This document shows positions 26,550 through 35,654 of a stretch of 64,000 nucleotides of DNA, in pieces. Positions within the stretch are counted from its first letter, which is position 1. Each line of letters starts with the position of its first letter. The notes beneath the pieces are model-generated. The model searched no databases. It saw nothing but the letters and a program-made list of their open reading frames with translations, and was not told where the DNA came from. The position numbers were made by a program, and so were the translations under genes. The stretch covers positions 62,001-126,000 of the forward strand of contig CAXXHP010000002.1 of assembly GCA_963662675.2 (NCBI GenBank). The letters run 5' to 3'. This DNA is from G963662675 sp963662675. GTDB lineage: Bacteria > Bacteroidota > Bacteroidia > Bacteroidales > Prolixibacteraceae.

Positions 26550-26611
26550 TTTAATCGTTTTGTAATATTTTATTAATTCCGCTGTAATGTTATTACTATT
26601 CATTTGTATTG
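26550..26611 (+). promoter_or_regulatory. Tandem PhoB-box array before the porin-pst operon
   Basis: Heptamers recur at exactly 11 nt: TTTAATC (26550), TGTAATA (26561), ATTAATT (26572) and TGTAATG (26583), with weaker TACTATT (26594) and TGTATTG (26605) in the same phase. Eleven-nt direct repeats are the architecture of E. coli PhoB boxes (TGTCATA/T). A -7-like TTCATTTG starts at 26599, 16 nt after the start of the last strong repeat, in place of a normal -33 box. The regulator is presumably the response regulator encoded at 32043. This array lies within the 317-bp space after metK, which otherwise holds only the metK terminator. Confidence 0.75.
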
Positions 26612-26650
26612 CAATCTTTAATCAGAATTTCAAAAATCAATCTTAAGTAT

Positions 26651-27634
26651 ATGAAACGTATTAGTTTAATGACCTTACTGATGCTTATTGTGAGTATCGT
26701 CGGAAAGGCTCAAACATCAAGCGAATTTAATGCGAGTGGAAAACCATTTATGAAGATTCACAGTAACTATCACACTACATTTTCAGATGGAGAATCAGCT
26801 TCAGCCTTTGAGCTTACCCGGATGTACCTTGGATATGAATATAATTTCAGCGAAAATTTCTCAGCAAAAGCAAATATTGATATCGCCGATCCCAAAGTAG
26901 GTGACCTTCAAATGACTGCTTTTGTGAAAAATGCCTACATAAATTACGAAACAAGCAAGCTATCTGTCAATTTCGGTATGATTGCTACCACCCAATTTAA
27001 AGTTCAGGAAAAAGCCTGGGGATATCGTTACATCGAGAAATCCTTTCAGGACACCTATAAATTCAACTCAAGCGCTGACTTAGGAATAAGTTTAGCATAT
27101 GAACTTACTGACTTTTTAAGTGCCGACATTATTATTGCTAATGGCGAAGGCTACAAGAGATTTCAGTCTGACAGTGTTTTCAGAACAGGTTTTGGTGTGA
27201 CCTTAACGCCGATAAACAAGCTGACTGGACGTGTTTACTATGATTTTAGTTCGAAAGAAACCACGCTTTCATCCCTTGCCACATTTGTTGGATATGCCTG
27301 CGAAAACATTTCATTTAGTGCAGAATACAACCAGCAAATGAACAACGGATTCAATGAAGGTCGTGATCTAAGCGGAATATCATTCTACACAACTTACAAC
27401 GCTTCTGAAAAATTTAAGATTTTTGCACGTTACGACAACCTAACATCCAACACGCTAGATGGAGAAACTTCCGATTGGAACTTATCTAGAGACGGGGAGT
27501 TATTTCTGGTGGGTATTGAATATGTACCGGCAAAAGGCGTAAAAATAGCCCCCAACTTCAGTGGCTGGAACCCTGCTGATGACAGCGATGAATTCAGCTC
27601 AACATGCATTCTAAATTGTGAATTTAGTTTTTAA
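26651..27634 (+). CDS. Outer-membrane porin of the phosphate operon
   Basis: A protein of 327 residues from the ATG encoding MKRISLMTLLM. A Sec signal ends GKAQ (about residue 20). The rest is alternating beta-strands and turns (FELTRMYLGYEYNFSENFSAKANIDIAD, VGDLQMTAFVKNAYINYE), ending in the aromatic FSF typical of outer-membrane barrels. It resembles phosphate-selective or OprO/OprP-type porins by layout. As first gene of the Pho-controlled operon, 7 bp before pstS, it probably passes phosphate through the outer membrane. A longer frame from TTG at 26609 runs into the Pho boxes and is rejected. Confidence 0.82.
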   Translation: MKRISLMTLLMLIVSIVGKAQTSSEFNASGKPFMKIHSNYHTTFSDGESASAFELTRMYLGYEYNFSENFSAKANIDIADPKVGDLQMTAFVKNAYINYETSKLSVNFGMIATTQFKVQEKAWGYRYIEKSFQDTYKFNSSADLGISLAYELTDFLSADIIIANGEGYKRFQSDSVFRTGFGVTLTPINKLTGRVYYDFSSKETTLSSLATFVGYACENISFSAEYNQQMNNGFNEGRDLSGISFYTTYNASEKFKIFARYDNLTSNTLDGETSDWNLSRDGELFLVGIEYVPAKGVKIAPNFSGWNPADDSDEFSSTCILNCEFSF

Positions 27635-27641
27635 ACAATAA

Positions 27642-28721
27642 ATGAAATTAGCCATGAGAATTATTTTATCCATTATCCTGGGAGTGGTTATTTTAAGTGC
27701 CTGCCAGAATTCATCAAAAAAAACAACGGCTGTTGATAACGGTTCAGAGATCAACCTGACAGCTGCCGGAGCAACATTCCCAATGCCATACTACAATATG
27801 GTGTTCGCAAACTATACCGAAGAAACGAACGTAGGAGTTACCTATGGAGGAATTGGCTCTGGAGGAGGCATCCGCAGTTTAACAGATAAAGTAGTTGATT
27901 TTGGCGCAACTGATGCCTATCTAAGTGATGATAAACTAGCTGAGATGCCTGGAGAAGTTGTACATATTCCAACATGTTTGGGTGCTGTAGTTATCGCCTA
28001 TAATATGGAAGGGCTAGACGAATTGCTTCTTTCCAATGAATTACTTGAAAAAATATTCATGGGTGAAATCACAAAGTGGAATGATCCTTTACTGATAAGC
28101 AACAATCCCGGAGCAGAACTTCCGGATATGGATATAACTGTCGTTTATCGATCTGATGGTAGTGGAACAACCAATATTTTCAGCGATTATATGAGTAAAA
28201 TAAGTGCTAAGTGGAATGCCGAAATTGGCGTTGGCAAATCTTTAAAATGGCTTGTTGGCATGGGTGCCAAAGGAAATCCGGGCGTTGCAGGGACCATTAG
28301 TCAAACGAACGGTTCTATCGGATACATTGGTTCTGAATATGCCTTTGCGCAAAAAATTCAAACGGCAAAAGTACAAAACAGTAGTGGAGCTTATGTTTCT
28401 CCAACAATTGAAAGTATTAGCGCAGCAGCGCAAGGCGACATCCCCGATGACACACGGATTATGCTAACAAATTCATCTGATCCTGCATCGTACCCAATCA
28501 GCGGCTTTACATGGCTCATCCTGTATAAAGAACAAGCATATAATAACCGCACTGAAGCCCAAGCTAAACAAACGTTGAAATTATTAGATTGGATGGTTAG
28601 TGAGAAGGCGCAAGGTGATGCATCTAAAGTTAACTATGCCCCTCTCCCAACCTTAGCAGTAGAAAAAGCAAAAACTATTTTACGAAATGTCACCTACAAC
28701 GGCAACCCAATTATACAATAA
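27642..28721 (+). CDS. pstS: Phosphate-binding lipoprotein PstS
   Basis: A 359-residue ABC substrate-binding protein. The signal ends LSAC (residue 21), so it is a lipoprotein. Phosphate-site motifs are LTAAGATFPMPYY, GIGSGGGIRSLTDKVVDFGATDA and VVYRSDGSGTTNIFSDYM. It captures phosphate in the periplasm for PstCAB. It is followed by a strong intercistronic hairpin, which may keep pstS mRNA more abundant than the downstream permease messages. Confidence 0.96.
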   Translation: MKLAMRIILSIILGVVILSACQNSSKKTTAVDNGSEINLTAAGATFPMPYYNMVFANYTEETNVGVTYGGIGSGGGIRSLTDKVVDFGATDAYLSDDKLAEMPGEVVHIPTCLGAVVIAYNMEGLDELLLSNELLEKIFMGEITKWNDPLLISNNPGAELPDMDITVVYRSDGSGTTNIFSDYMSKISAKWNAEIGVGKSLKWLVGMGAKGNPGVAGTISQTNGSIGYIGSEYAFAQKIQTAKVQNSSGAYVSPTIESISAAAQGDIPDDTRIMLTNSSDPASYPISGFTWLILYKEQAYNNRTEAQAKQTLKLLDWMVSEKAQGDASKVNYAPLPTLAVEKAKTILRNVTYNGNPIIQ

Positions 28722-28730
28722 AAACGCTGT

Positions 28731-28765
28731 TAATCAGCAGTTGGCGTTGAGTCATCTGCTGATTA
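28731..28765 (+). other. Intercistronic hairpin between pstS and pstC
   Basis: TAATCAGCAG (28731-28740) pairs perfectly with CTGCTGATTA (28756-28765) around a 15-nt loop. No T-run follows, so it is probably an mRNA-stabilising or processing structure rather than a terminator. It sits exactly between the binding-protein gene and the permease genes. Confidence 0.65.
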
Positions 28766-28787
28766 GACAAAACACAAGCACGCTGAC

Positions 28788-29639
28788 ATGAACAGTGATA
28801 GAATCACGAAAATTGTATTGTTTCTGGTCTCATTATTCATATTAATGTTGGCGGCAGGTATGGTATTTTCATTGGTTGATGGTGCCATACCTTCTTTCAA
28901 AGAATTTGGACTGAAATTTATTATCTCCGGGGAATGGGATCCATCAGAGGGAAGAGAATCCTATGGAGCACTTCCCTTTATTGCCGGAACACTTATCACT
29001 TCAGTTGCGGCCTTGCTCATAAGTTTGCCACTTTCATTTTCAACATCCTTGTTTTTGGGAGAGTATTTTAAAGGAACCCGAGTGGCCCGAATATTAGGGC
29101 TACTGGTTGATTTACTTGCAGGCATTCCATCTATTGTATACGGACTATGGGGGTTTTATGTATTGAGACCATTGCTCATAGATCTGGGAATTGGGAACCA
29201 GGGGTTCGGAATTTTTACGGCAAGCCTTATTTTGGCAATCATGATTATTCCGTATGCCACATCGCTCAGTAATGAAATCATTTCTATGATTCCAAATGAT
29301 CTTAAAGAAGCAGCCTATTCATTAGGTGCTACTCGTCTTGAAGTAATACAAACAGTTACTATTCCAAATGCAAGATCAGGAATTGTTGCAGGCTATATAT
29401 TGTCCTTTGGCCGTGCACTTGGCGAGACAATGGCAGTAACCATGCTCATAGGAAATACGAATCTGGTACCAAACAGCTTATTTACAACAGGCAATACAAT
29501 GGCCAGTGTTATTGCAAACCAGTTTGGCGAAGCTGAAGGACTAAAACTAAGCTCACTAATTGCCATCGGCCTAATTTTGTTTCTTATAACCGGTATTATA
29601 AACTGGCTTGGGAAAATGATCATTAAAAAGATGAGCTAA
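28788..29639 (+). CDS. pstC: Phosphate ABC transporter permease PstC
   Basis: A 283-residue inner-membrane permease with about six transmembrane segments. The binding-protein-dependent transport EAA-type loop is DLKEAAYSLGATRLEVIQTVTIPNARSG, followed by SFGRALGETMAVTMLIGN, characteristic of PstC. It forms the channel with PstA. Confidence 0.95.
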   Translation: MNSDRITKIVLFLVSLFILMLAAGMVFSLVDGAIPSFKEFGLKFIISGEWDPSEGRESYGALPFIAGTLITSVAALLISLPLSFSTSLFLGEYFKGTRVARILGLLVDLLAGIPSIVYGLWGFYVLRPLLIDLGIGNQGFGIFTASLILAIMIIPYATSLSNEIISMIPNDLKEAAYSLGATRLEVIQTVTIPNARSGIVAGYILSFGRALGETMAVTMLIGNTNLVPNSLFTTGNTMASVIANQFGEAEGLKLSSLIAIGLILFLITGIINWLGKMIIKKMS

Positions 29640-29650
29640 AAGACAAACAT

Positions 29651-30538
29651 GTGAATGCAGTAGAAACTATAAAAATTCAAGACAAATCTTCCAGACGTAT
29701 CCTTAAGGATAAAGTCGTTTTGGGAATTGTAATCTTACTTTCGGTAATCACTGCATCCCCAATTATCCTAATCATTTCCAAACTTTTAATCAAAGGATAC
29801 AAGCAGATAAGCCTTGACTTCTTGATAAAAAATACGCCGGACACATACTCTGCAATGACTGCAGTTGCCAATGGAGAGAATATTCCCGGGGGTGTTGCCA
29901 ATGGAATTATCGGTACTTTATTAATGGTAATTATGGCAGCTGCAATAGCTATTCCTATTGGGGTTCTTACGGGCATCTATCTATATGAGAACCAGAATAA
30001 ATTTATGGCCAACTTTACGCGGAATGTATCCGATATATTGCAAGGAGTTCCCTCCATTGTTTTAGGGCTGATTTCTTACATATGGATCGTGAAGCATATT
30101 ACAATGGGTTACTCGGCACTAGCAGGAAGTGTTTCTTTATCCATCATGATGTTGCCCATGATTGTCCGCTCTACTGAAGAAACTTTAAAAATGATTCCAA
30201 ATACCCTCAAGGAAGCAGCTCTTGCATTGGGGACACCATACTATAAGGTAATATTGAAGGTTTTAGTACCAACAGGTTTCAGCGGGCTATTAACAGGTAT
30301 TTTGCTGGGTATTTCAAGGGTTCTGGGAGAAACAGCTCCTTTAATGCTTACAGCGTTGGGGAATTCTGCCATTAACATGGATATTACCAAACCAACAAGT
30401 GCTTTACCTTTATTAATTTGGGAATTTTACAACGACCCCAATATGGTTGACCTAATTTGGAGTACATCACTCTTGCTGATGGGAATTGTTCTATTATTAA
30501 ATATTATTTCGAGGCAAATTGTTGCCAAAAGAAGATAA
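29651..30538 (+). CDS. pstA: Phosphate ABC transporter permease PstA
   Basis: A 295-residue permease. The frame starts with GTG (29651) just after pstC; no earlier ATG is in frame. The PstA signatures are [28 protein letters not shown], the EAA loop [28 protein letters not shown] and [18 protein letters not shown]. It has about six transmembrane helices. Two bp separate it from pstB. Confidence 0.95.
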   Translation: MNAVETIKIQDKSSRRILKDKVVLGIVILLSVITASPIILIISKLLIKGYKQISLDFLIKNTPDTYSAMTAVANGENIPGGVANGIIGTLLMVIMAAAIAIPIGVLTGIYLYENQNKFMANFTRNVSDILQGVPSIVLGLISYIWIVKHITMGYSALAGSVSLSIMMLPMIVRSTEETLKMIPNTLKEAALALGTPYYKVILKVLVPTGFSGLLTGILLGISRVLGETAPLMLTALGNSAINMDITKPTSALPLLIWEFYNDPNMVDLIWSTSLLLMGIVLLLNIISRQIVAKRR

Positions 30539-30540
30539 AC

Positions 30541-31320
30541 ATGACGAACACGATTGCTGAAATAAAAAATGCGGCTCTTTCAATCGAAAAGCTTTCCATA
30601 GCCTACGATAAAAATTATGCAGTGAAAGATGTAACTGTCGATATTAAAAAGAATACGGTAACAGCCATTATGGGACCATCGGGTTGTGGAAAAAGCACCC
30701 TGCTAAGGGCTCTCAATCGCATGCACGAACTCTATGAAAACATTACCACCGAAGGTAAAGTTTTGCTGCAGGAGAAAAACATTTATGACATGTCGCCCAT
30801 TAAGTTACGTCGAAAAATGGGAATGGTCTTTCAACGCCCCAATCCCTTCCCAACCATGAGCATTTACGACAATGTTATTGCAGGTTACAAGCTAAATGGT
30901 ATCCGACTAAAGAAAAAGGAAAAAGATGAAATTGTTGAACGCTCCTTAAAAGATGTAGCCCTTTGGGAAGAAGTAAAAGATTCCCTCCACAAAAAAGGAA
31001 CATTCCTTTCCGGTGGACAGCAACAACGACTTTGCATTGCTCGCGCACTGGCTTTTGGTCCAGAAATCATTTTAATGGATGAGCCCACATCAGCCCTCGA
31101 CCCAGTTGCCACTTCAAAAATTGAAGACTTACTGGTAAAGCTAAAAGAGAACTACACCATTATTCTGGTAACACACAATATGTCGCAAGCCGCGAGAATA
31201 TCTGATTATTCATTATTTATGTATCTTGGAGAATTAGTTGAATATGGTAAAACCAAGAATCTATTTACCAATCCGAAGGATCCAAGAACTGAACAGTACC
31301 TAACCGGTAAGTTTGGTTAA
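30541..31320 (+). CDS. pstB: Phosphate ABC transporter ATPase PstB
   Basis: A 259-residue ATPase from the ATG at 30541 (MTNTIAEIK). Walker A is [17 protein letters not shown], the signature is [16 protein letters not shown], and Walker B is [23 protein letters not shown] and the C-terminal [22 protein letters not shown] are typical of PstB. It drives phosphate import through PstCA. Confidence 0.96.
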   Translation: MTNTIAEIKNAALSIEKLSIAYDKNYAVKDVTVDIKKNTVTAIMGPSGCGKSTLLRALNRMHELYENITTEGKVLLQEKNIYDMSPIKLRRKMGMVFQRPNPFPTMSIYDNVIAGYKLNGIRLKKKEKDEIVERSLKDVALWEEVKDSLHKKGTFLSGGQQQRLCIARALAFGPEIILMDEPTSALDPVATSKIEDLLVKLKENYTIILVTHNMSQAARISDYSLFMYLGELVEYGKTKNLFTNPKDPRTEQYLTGKFG

Positions 31321-31354
31321 TTGCATTTCTTACAAAACTTTAAATAGCTCGAAC

Positions 31355-32041
31355 ATGACTTTAAGAAAAGATGACGCGATCCAAAATATTCTGGCCGATT
31401 TTGAGAAAATGGCCAATATCGTTCTTGAACAATTGGACTACATGGAGCATTTTGTCACTTCGGGAGAACTTTTAGTTCCCGATAATATTGCTACTCTTAT
31501 CTCCAAAAATGAAAAAGAAATTGACAAGCAGGAAGTAAAGTTAAGCGACAAAATTGTAAACACAATAGTGCTACAAAAGCCTGTTGCTACCGACTTAAGA
31601 AAGATAATCGCCTGTTACAGATTAATTATTAACCTTGAGCGAATAGGCGATTTAGTCATTAACATTACCGAATTCATTAAAAAAATTAAAACCCCTGAGT
31701 TATACAAAAGCTTCAATGAAGTTTTATCCAACACCGCAATATTAAGCATCAAAATGGTTCGTAAAGCCTTGCTCGCTTATACAAATGATGATCGCGAACT
31801 AGCTATCTGGACCATAAAAAATGATGATATCATGGAAGAGATCAACGATAAACTTCTGAAAAAATTGGTCAAGAAGGCAAACACAGAAGAAAGCAACAAG
31901 CACCTGCTCATAAGCATTATAACCATACGTGAAATGATGTCTAATATTGAACGGATTGGTGACTATGCGACAAACATTGCAGAAGCCGCCATATATTCAA
32001 TTGACGGCAAAGATGTGCGCCATCACAAACTAGAAGAATAA
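31355..32041 (+). CDS. phoU: Phosphate-signalling protein PhoU
   Basis: A 228-residue all-helical PhoU with two three-helix repeats. The conserved metal-cluster motifs are INLERIGDLVINITE (about residue 83) and MMSNIERIGDYATNIAEAAIY (about 187). PhoU links Pst transport activity to the sensor kinase, keeping the Pho regulon off in high phosphate. The start is the ATG encoding MTLRKDD at 31355; the open frame upstream overlaps pstB. It ends 1 bp before the response regulator gene. Confidence 0.95.
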   Translation: MTLRKDDAIQNILADFEKMANIVLEQLDYMEHFVTSGELLVPDNIATLISKNEKEIDKQEVKLSDKIVNTIVLQKPVATDLRKIIACYRLIINLERIGDLVINITEFIKKIKTPELYKSFNEVLSNTAILSIKMVRKALLAYTNDDRELAIWTIKNDDIMEEINDKLLKKLVKKANTEESNKHLLISIITIREMMSNIERIGDYATNIAEAAIYSIDGKDVRHHKLEE

Positions 32042-32042
32042 C

Positions 32043-32732
32043 ATGGAATTTATCCCTAAAATATTAGTTGTTGACGATGAACAGGATTTACGTGAAATCC
32101 TTCAGTTTAACCTGTCTAGCGAAGGATTTGAGATTGACGTGGCCAGCTCAGCCGAGGAGGCTCTTAATATGACATTAGAAGATTATCACCTCATCTTACT
32201 CGACGTAATGATGGGAGGAATGTCTGGCTATAAAATGGCCGATATTATACGAAAAGACAGGCAACTGGAAGTTCCTATCATCTTCTTAACCGCAAAGGAC
32301 TCAGAGAACGATTTGCTCACCGGATTTAATGTGGGTGGCGATGACTATATCATCAAGCCATTTTCCATTAAAGAGGTTATTGTCCGCATAAAGGCCATTT
32401 TGAAAAGAGGACGCAAAAACACATCAAACCCCTCTACAATACTTCAGGTTGATGAGTTAAAACTTGATCTTAGCCGAAAGCTTATTACCATTAAAGATGA
32501 ACCTTTAAACCTCACACGTAAAGAATTTGAGATACTGGTATTGCTGCTGAAAAACAAAGGCAAATACATCAGTCGGCACGAAATATTAAATCGCATTTGG
32601 AGTAGCGATGTTATCGTTACCGAAAGAAATGTAGATGTTAACATTGCCCGCCTACGCAAAAAAATAGGCGATTATGGCAGTTCTATTATTGGTCGTACCG
32701 GTTACGGCTATTGCTTTGAAATTAAGGATTGA
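32043..32732 (+). CDS. PhoB-like OmpR-family response regulator
   Basis: A protein of 229 residues. The receiver domain has acidic VVDDEQD, phosphoacceptor Asp54 in LILLDVMMGG, Thr in FLTAKDS and Lys in YIIKPFS. The winged-helix C-terminal domain spans about 132-228 (LNLTRKEFEILVLLLKNKGKYISRHEIL, ERNVDVNIARLRKKIG, IIGRTGYGYCF). Its place between phoU and the kinase makes it the phosphate-starvation regulator, and the 11-nt repeat arrays at 26550, 37150 and 41305 are its likely targets. It overlaps the kinase gene by 4 bp. Confidence 0.93.
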   Translation: MEFIPKILVVDDEQDLREILQFNLSSEGFEIDVASSAEEALNMTLEDYHLILLDVMMGGMSGYKMADIIRKDRQLEVPIIFLTAKDSENDLLTGFNVGGDDYIIKPFSIKEVIVRIKAILKRGRKNTSNPSTILQVDELKLDLSRKLITIKDEPLNLTRKEFEILVLLLKNKGKYISRHEILNRIWSSDVIVTERNVDVNIARLRKKIGDYGSSIIGRTGYGYCFEIKD

Positions 32733-34528
32733 ATAAAGAACCACTAAAAGTTAATAACGTGTTTAAACGTAAAACCTATCAGCAGCGCATTTTTATTTAC
32801 TTTTTTGCTGCATTTACCTTATTTACTATTTCAATTCTCGCATTTCAATATAACCGGGAAAAGAGGTATCGTACAGACCAACTTGAAAATACTCTGGATA
32901 ACATTACAGAGATTACCCATCGCTATATTGAGCATTATAATATGACTCAATCTCAGGGATTCAACCAATTGGATTCAATGATCTATTTAATCCCGGGATC
33001 AAACATGCGAATTACAGTAGTCGGTACGCAAGGCAATGTACTATACGACAACTTTGTTTCTGATTATAAAGAAATGGAAAACCACTTGCTTCGTCCGGAA
33101 ATACAGAAAGCACTTTATTCCGGAGAGGGGAGCAATATTCGCCGTTCTGAAACAACCGGGCAGGATTTTTATTACTATGCCCGCTTTTATGATGATTATT
33201 TTATTCGATGTGCTGAAGTTTATAATCTTGAATTAAAAAATTTCCTGAAAACAGAACAGCTCTTTATCTTCTTCATGCTTGCGCTATTTCTTTTGATGTG
33301 GATACTACTTCAATTGGTTACAAGAAGATTGGGGGAATTTATCACCAAGCTACGTGACTTTGCCGTGCTCGCAGGGAGGGAAGAAAACATTGATCCAAAT
33401 ATTGAATTCCCAGACTCCGAATTTGGAGATATCAGACGTCAGATCGTTAGAATCTACGATCGGTTAAAACGTGCGAAGGATGATTTGAGTGTAGAAAAAG
33501 AACGTCTTTTCAACCACATGAATGCCCTAAATGAAGGAATCGCCTTCTTCTCTATCAAAAAAGAAAAGATACTTGCAAACAGTCACTTTGTTCAGTTCAT
33601 CAACCTTATCTCGGAACATTCAACTATTTCAATTGAGGCTTTATTTGAAGTTGAAGAATTCAAACCCTTAATCGACAAAATAGATACATATTTGAATTCA
33701 GATATCGTAATCAGTCCTAAAAACCTCCCACACGAACAAATTACCATTGCTAAAAATGAAATGTATTTTAGAGTGCAGGGAATTATTTTTGCTGATAAAA
33801 GTTTCGAGATTCTAATTGAAGACATTACACGTCCGGAGAAACGCAGATTGTTAAAACAACAATTAACTTCAAATATTGCACACGAGTTAAAAACACCATT
33901 AGCATCTGTGAAGGGATACCTTGAAACCATCATGAACAACAAAAATCTGCCGGAAGAAAAAATGAACTATTTTATTGAGAGGGCCTTTTCACAAAGTGAA
34001 CGCTTAAATGACCTACTCAATGATATTTCACTCTTGAACAATATAGAAGATGCAGGAGACTTATTTGAGATTAAAACCATCAAGTTGCGCCCTCTGGTAA
34101 ACGATGTCATTGAAAATCTGGAATCGCGACTGAATGAAAAAAGCATTCTTGTACATCTTGCTATTGACGAAAAGATAAGTGTTCCCGGCAACGACAGCCT
34201 GCTTTCTTCCATCTTCCAGAATTTCATCGAGAATACAATCAACTATGCCGGATCGAATGTGAAAATACACATCAAGCAATATCTCGAAGATGAGAAATTC
34301 TATTATTTCAGCTATTCGGATACAGGTAAAGGGCTCCCCGAAGAACACCTGTCTCGAATTTTTGAGCGCTTCTATCGCATTGATGAAGGACGCGCACGTG
34401 AAACCGGAGGAACAGGCTTGGGCTTATCAATTGTAAAGAATGCTGTTCAACTTCATAAAGGAGAAATTTCTGTACGCAATAAACCAGAAGGTGGTCTGGA
34501 ATTTCTTTTCTCATTGGCAAAAAGCTAA
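32729..34528 (+). CDS. PhoR-like sensor histidine kinase
   Basis: A protein of about 599 residues. The first codon appears to be TTG at 32729 overlapping the regulator stop; a GTG at 32759 is an alternative. There are transmembrane helices at about 20-38 and 175-195, with an extracytoplasmic sensor between. Linker and PAS-like regions follow, then HisKA with His385 (SNIAHELKTPLASVKGYLETI). The HATPase domain has an N box (NFIENTINYAG), DTGKGLPEEHLSRIFERFYR and GGTGLGLSIVKNA. As in PhoR, it probably reads the state of Pst/PhoU and phosphorylates the upstream regulator. Confidence 0.92.
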   Translation: MNKEPLKVNNVFKRKTYQQRIFIYFFAAFTLFTISILAFQYNREKRYRTDQLENTLDNITEITHRYIEHYNMTQSQGFNQLDSMIYLIPGSNMRITVVGTQGNVLYDNFVSDYKEMENHLLRPEIQKALYSGEGSNIRRSETTGQDFYYYARFYDDYFIRCAEVYNLELKNFLKTEQLFIFFMLALFLLMWILLQLVTRRLGEFITKLRDFAVLAGREENIDPNIEFPDSEFGDIRRQIVRIYDRLKRAKDDLSVEKERLFNHMNALNEGIAFFSIKKEKILANSHFVQFINLISEHSTISIEALFEVEEFKPLIDKIDTYLNSDIVISPKNLPHEQITIAKNEMYFRVQGIIFADKSFEILIEDITRPEKRRLLKQQLTSNIAHELKTPLASVKGYLETIMNNKNLPEEKMNYFIERAFSQSERLNDLLNDISLLNNIEDAGDLFEIKTIKLRPLVNDVIENLESRLNEKSILVHLAIDEKISVPGNDSLLSSIFQNFIENTINYAGSNVKIHIKQYLEDEKFYYFSYSDTGKGLPEEHLSRIFERFYRIDEGRARETGGTGLGLSIVKNAVQLHKGEISVRNKPEGGLEFLFSLAKS

Positions 34529-34548
34529 TATGAGTAATGGATTTTTTT

Positions 34549-34556
34549 TACTTTTG
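34549..34556 (+). promoter_or_regulatory. -7 box upstream of the alpha/beta hydrolase gene
   Basis: TACTTTTG matches TAnnTTTG, 36 bp before the ATG. A single AGTAATG lies at the 16-nt distance (34533), where Pho repeats end in other promoters, but no further in-phase repeats are seen. Confidence 0.5.
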
Positions 34557-34592
34557 AAAGGCTTGACTTTTCGAAAATAAAATTAATCACGT

Positions 34593-35507
34593 ATGAAAAA
34601 GAACATTTACTTACTCTCTTTGCTTTGCTTAATTCTGGTCTCAAACTCAATTACTGCAAGTTCTATCGGCGAAAAACAACAGTTGCCAATTGTTATTGAA
34701 AACGGAGGTAGCGGAGCTTATAAAGCAATTGCATTAGGAGATGAAGGGTTACCAGGGATGACCATTTACCGTCCAGAAGACTTATCGGTATTTAAAAATG
34801 AAGAAAAACTCCCAATTATATTATGGGGGAATGGCGGTTGTTTCAATAGCTCTGTCCGGTTCAAAAATTTCCTCAACGAGATAGCTTCAAACGGATTTAT
34901 TGTGTTGGCAATAGGACCGTTTGAGGAACTAAGTGTTGCCATTGAAGACAGAGACAAAACATCAACAGACTCATCGCTACTACTTAATGCCCTGGATTGG
35001 ATTATTGACCAAAACAATAACAAAACCAGTATTTACAATAATGTAATTGACATTAATAAAGTGGCCGCAATGGGTCAATCATGTGGTGGACTTCAAGCCA
35101 TTGAAATTTCAACTGACCCCCGTATTACAACATCTGTAATTTGCAACAGTGGTGTATTAAATGAAGTACCAGAAGGCTACAATCTTCCGAAAGTGAATAA
35201 AGAAATTCTTGGGCAGTTGCAAATTCCCTTGATGTACGTGATTGGAGGACCTTCAGATATCGCTTATCCAAACGCTACTGACGACTATGCTCGAATTACA
35301 GACTTGCCGGTGGTCATCTTAAATCAGGATGTTGGTCATGATGGCACGTACGAAAATCCATACGGTGGTTCATTTTCAATTCCGACAATTGCTTGGTTAA
35401 ATTGGCATCTTAAAAACGACCAAGAAGCTTCTTTCATGTTTATTGGTGATGAATGCCAACTTTGTGATGACGATAGCTGGACATTTGAAAAGAAAAATAT
35501 TGATTGA
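34593..35507 (+). CDS. Secreted alpha/beta hydrolase (PAF-acetylhydrolase/chlorophyllase-like)
   Basis: A protein of 304 residues. A signal peptide ends near ITAS (residue 23). The alpha/beta-hydrolase fold shows oxyanion-hole WGNGGCFNS (about residue 78), the nucleophile elbow AMGQSCGGLQA (about 155) with the catalytic Ser, and the His in DVGHDGTY (about 250). The C-terminus GDECQLCDDDSWTFEKK has two Cys that could form a disulfide. The substrate is unknown; polymer or ester hydrolysis is possible. It directly follows the PhoR-like kinase gene, but has its own -7 box. Confidence 0.82.
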   Translation: MKKNIYLLSLLCLILVSNSITASSIGEKQQLPIVIENGGSGAYKAIALGDEGLPGMTIYRPEDLSVFKNEEKLPIILWGNGGCFNSSVRFKNFLNEIASNGFIVLAIGPFEELSVAIEDRDKTSTDSSLLLNALDWIIDQNNNKTSIYNNVIDINKVAAMGQSCGGLQAIEISTDPRITTSVICNSGVLNEVPEGYNLPKVNKEILGQLQIPLMYVIGGPSDIAYPNATDDYARITDLPVVILNQDVGHDGTYENPYGGSFSIPTIAWLNWHLKNDQEASFMFIGDECQLCDDDSWTFEKKNID

Positions 35508-35654
35508 TCAAATACCCCATCAGATTTAATCCATTTGTATTAAAAAAGCTATACGCGGGAATATTAAGAAACATACAGTTTCTTAAATTCCTTCTGACTT
35601 AGATTCTTATTTTTTTTAACTTTATGCGCTTAAACAACTTAAAACTTTCATACA

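Noticed and set aside
34511..34556. Pho-type array before the alpha/beta hydrolase gene
   Set aside because: Only one heptamer (AGTAATG, 34533) falls at the right distance from the -7 box; the next in-phase positions do not match.
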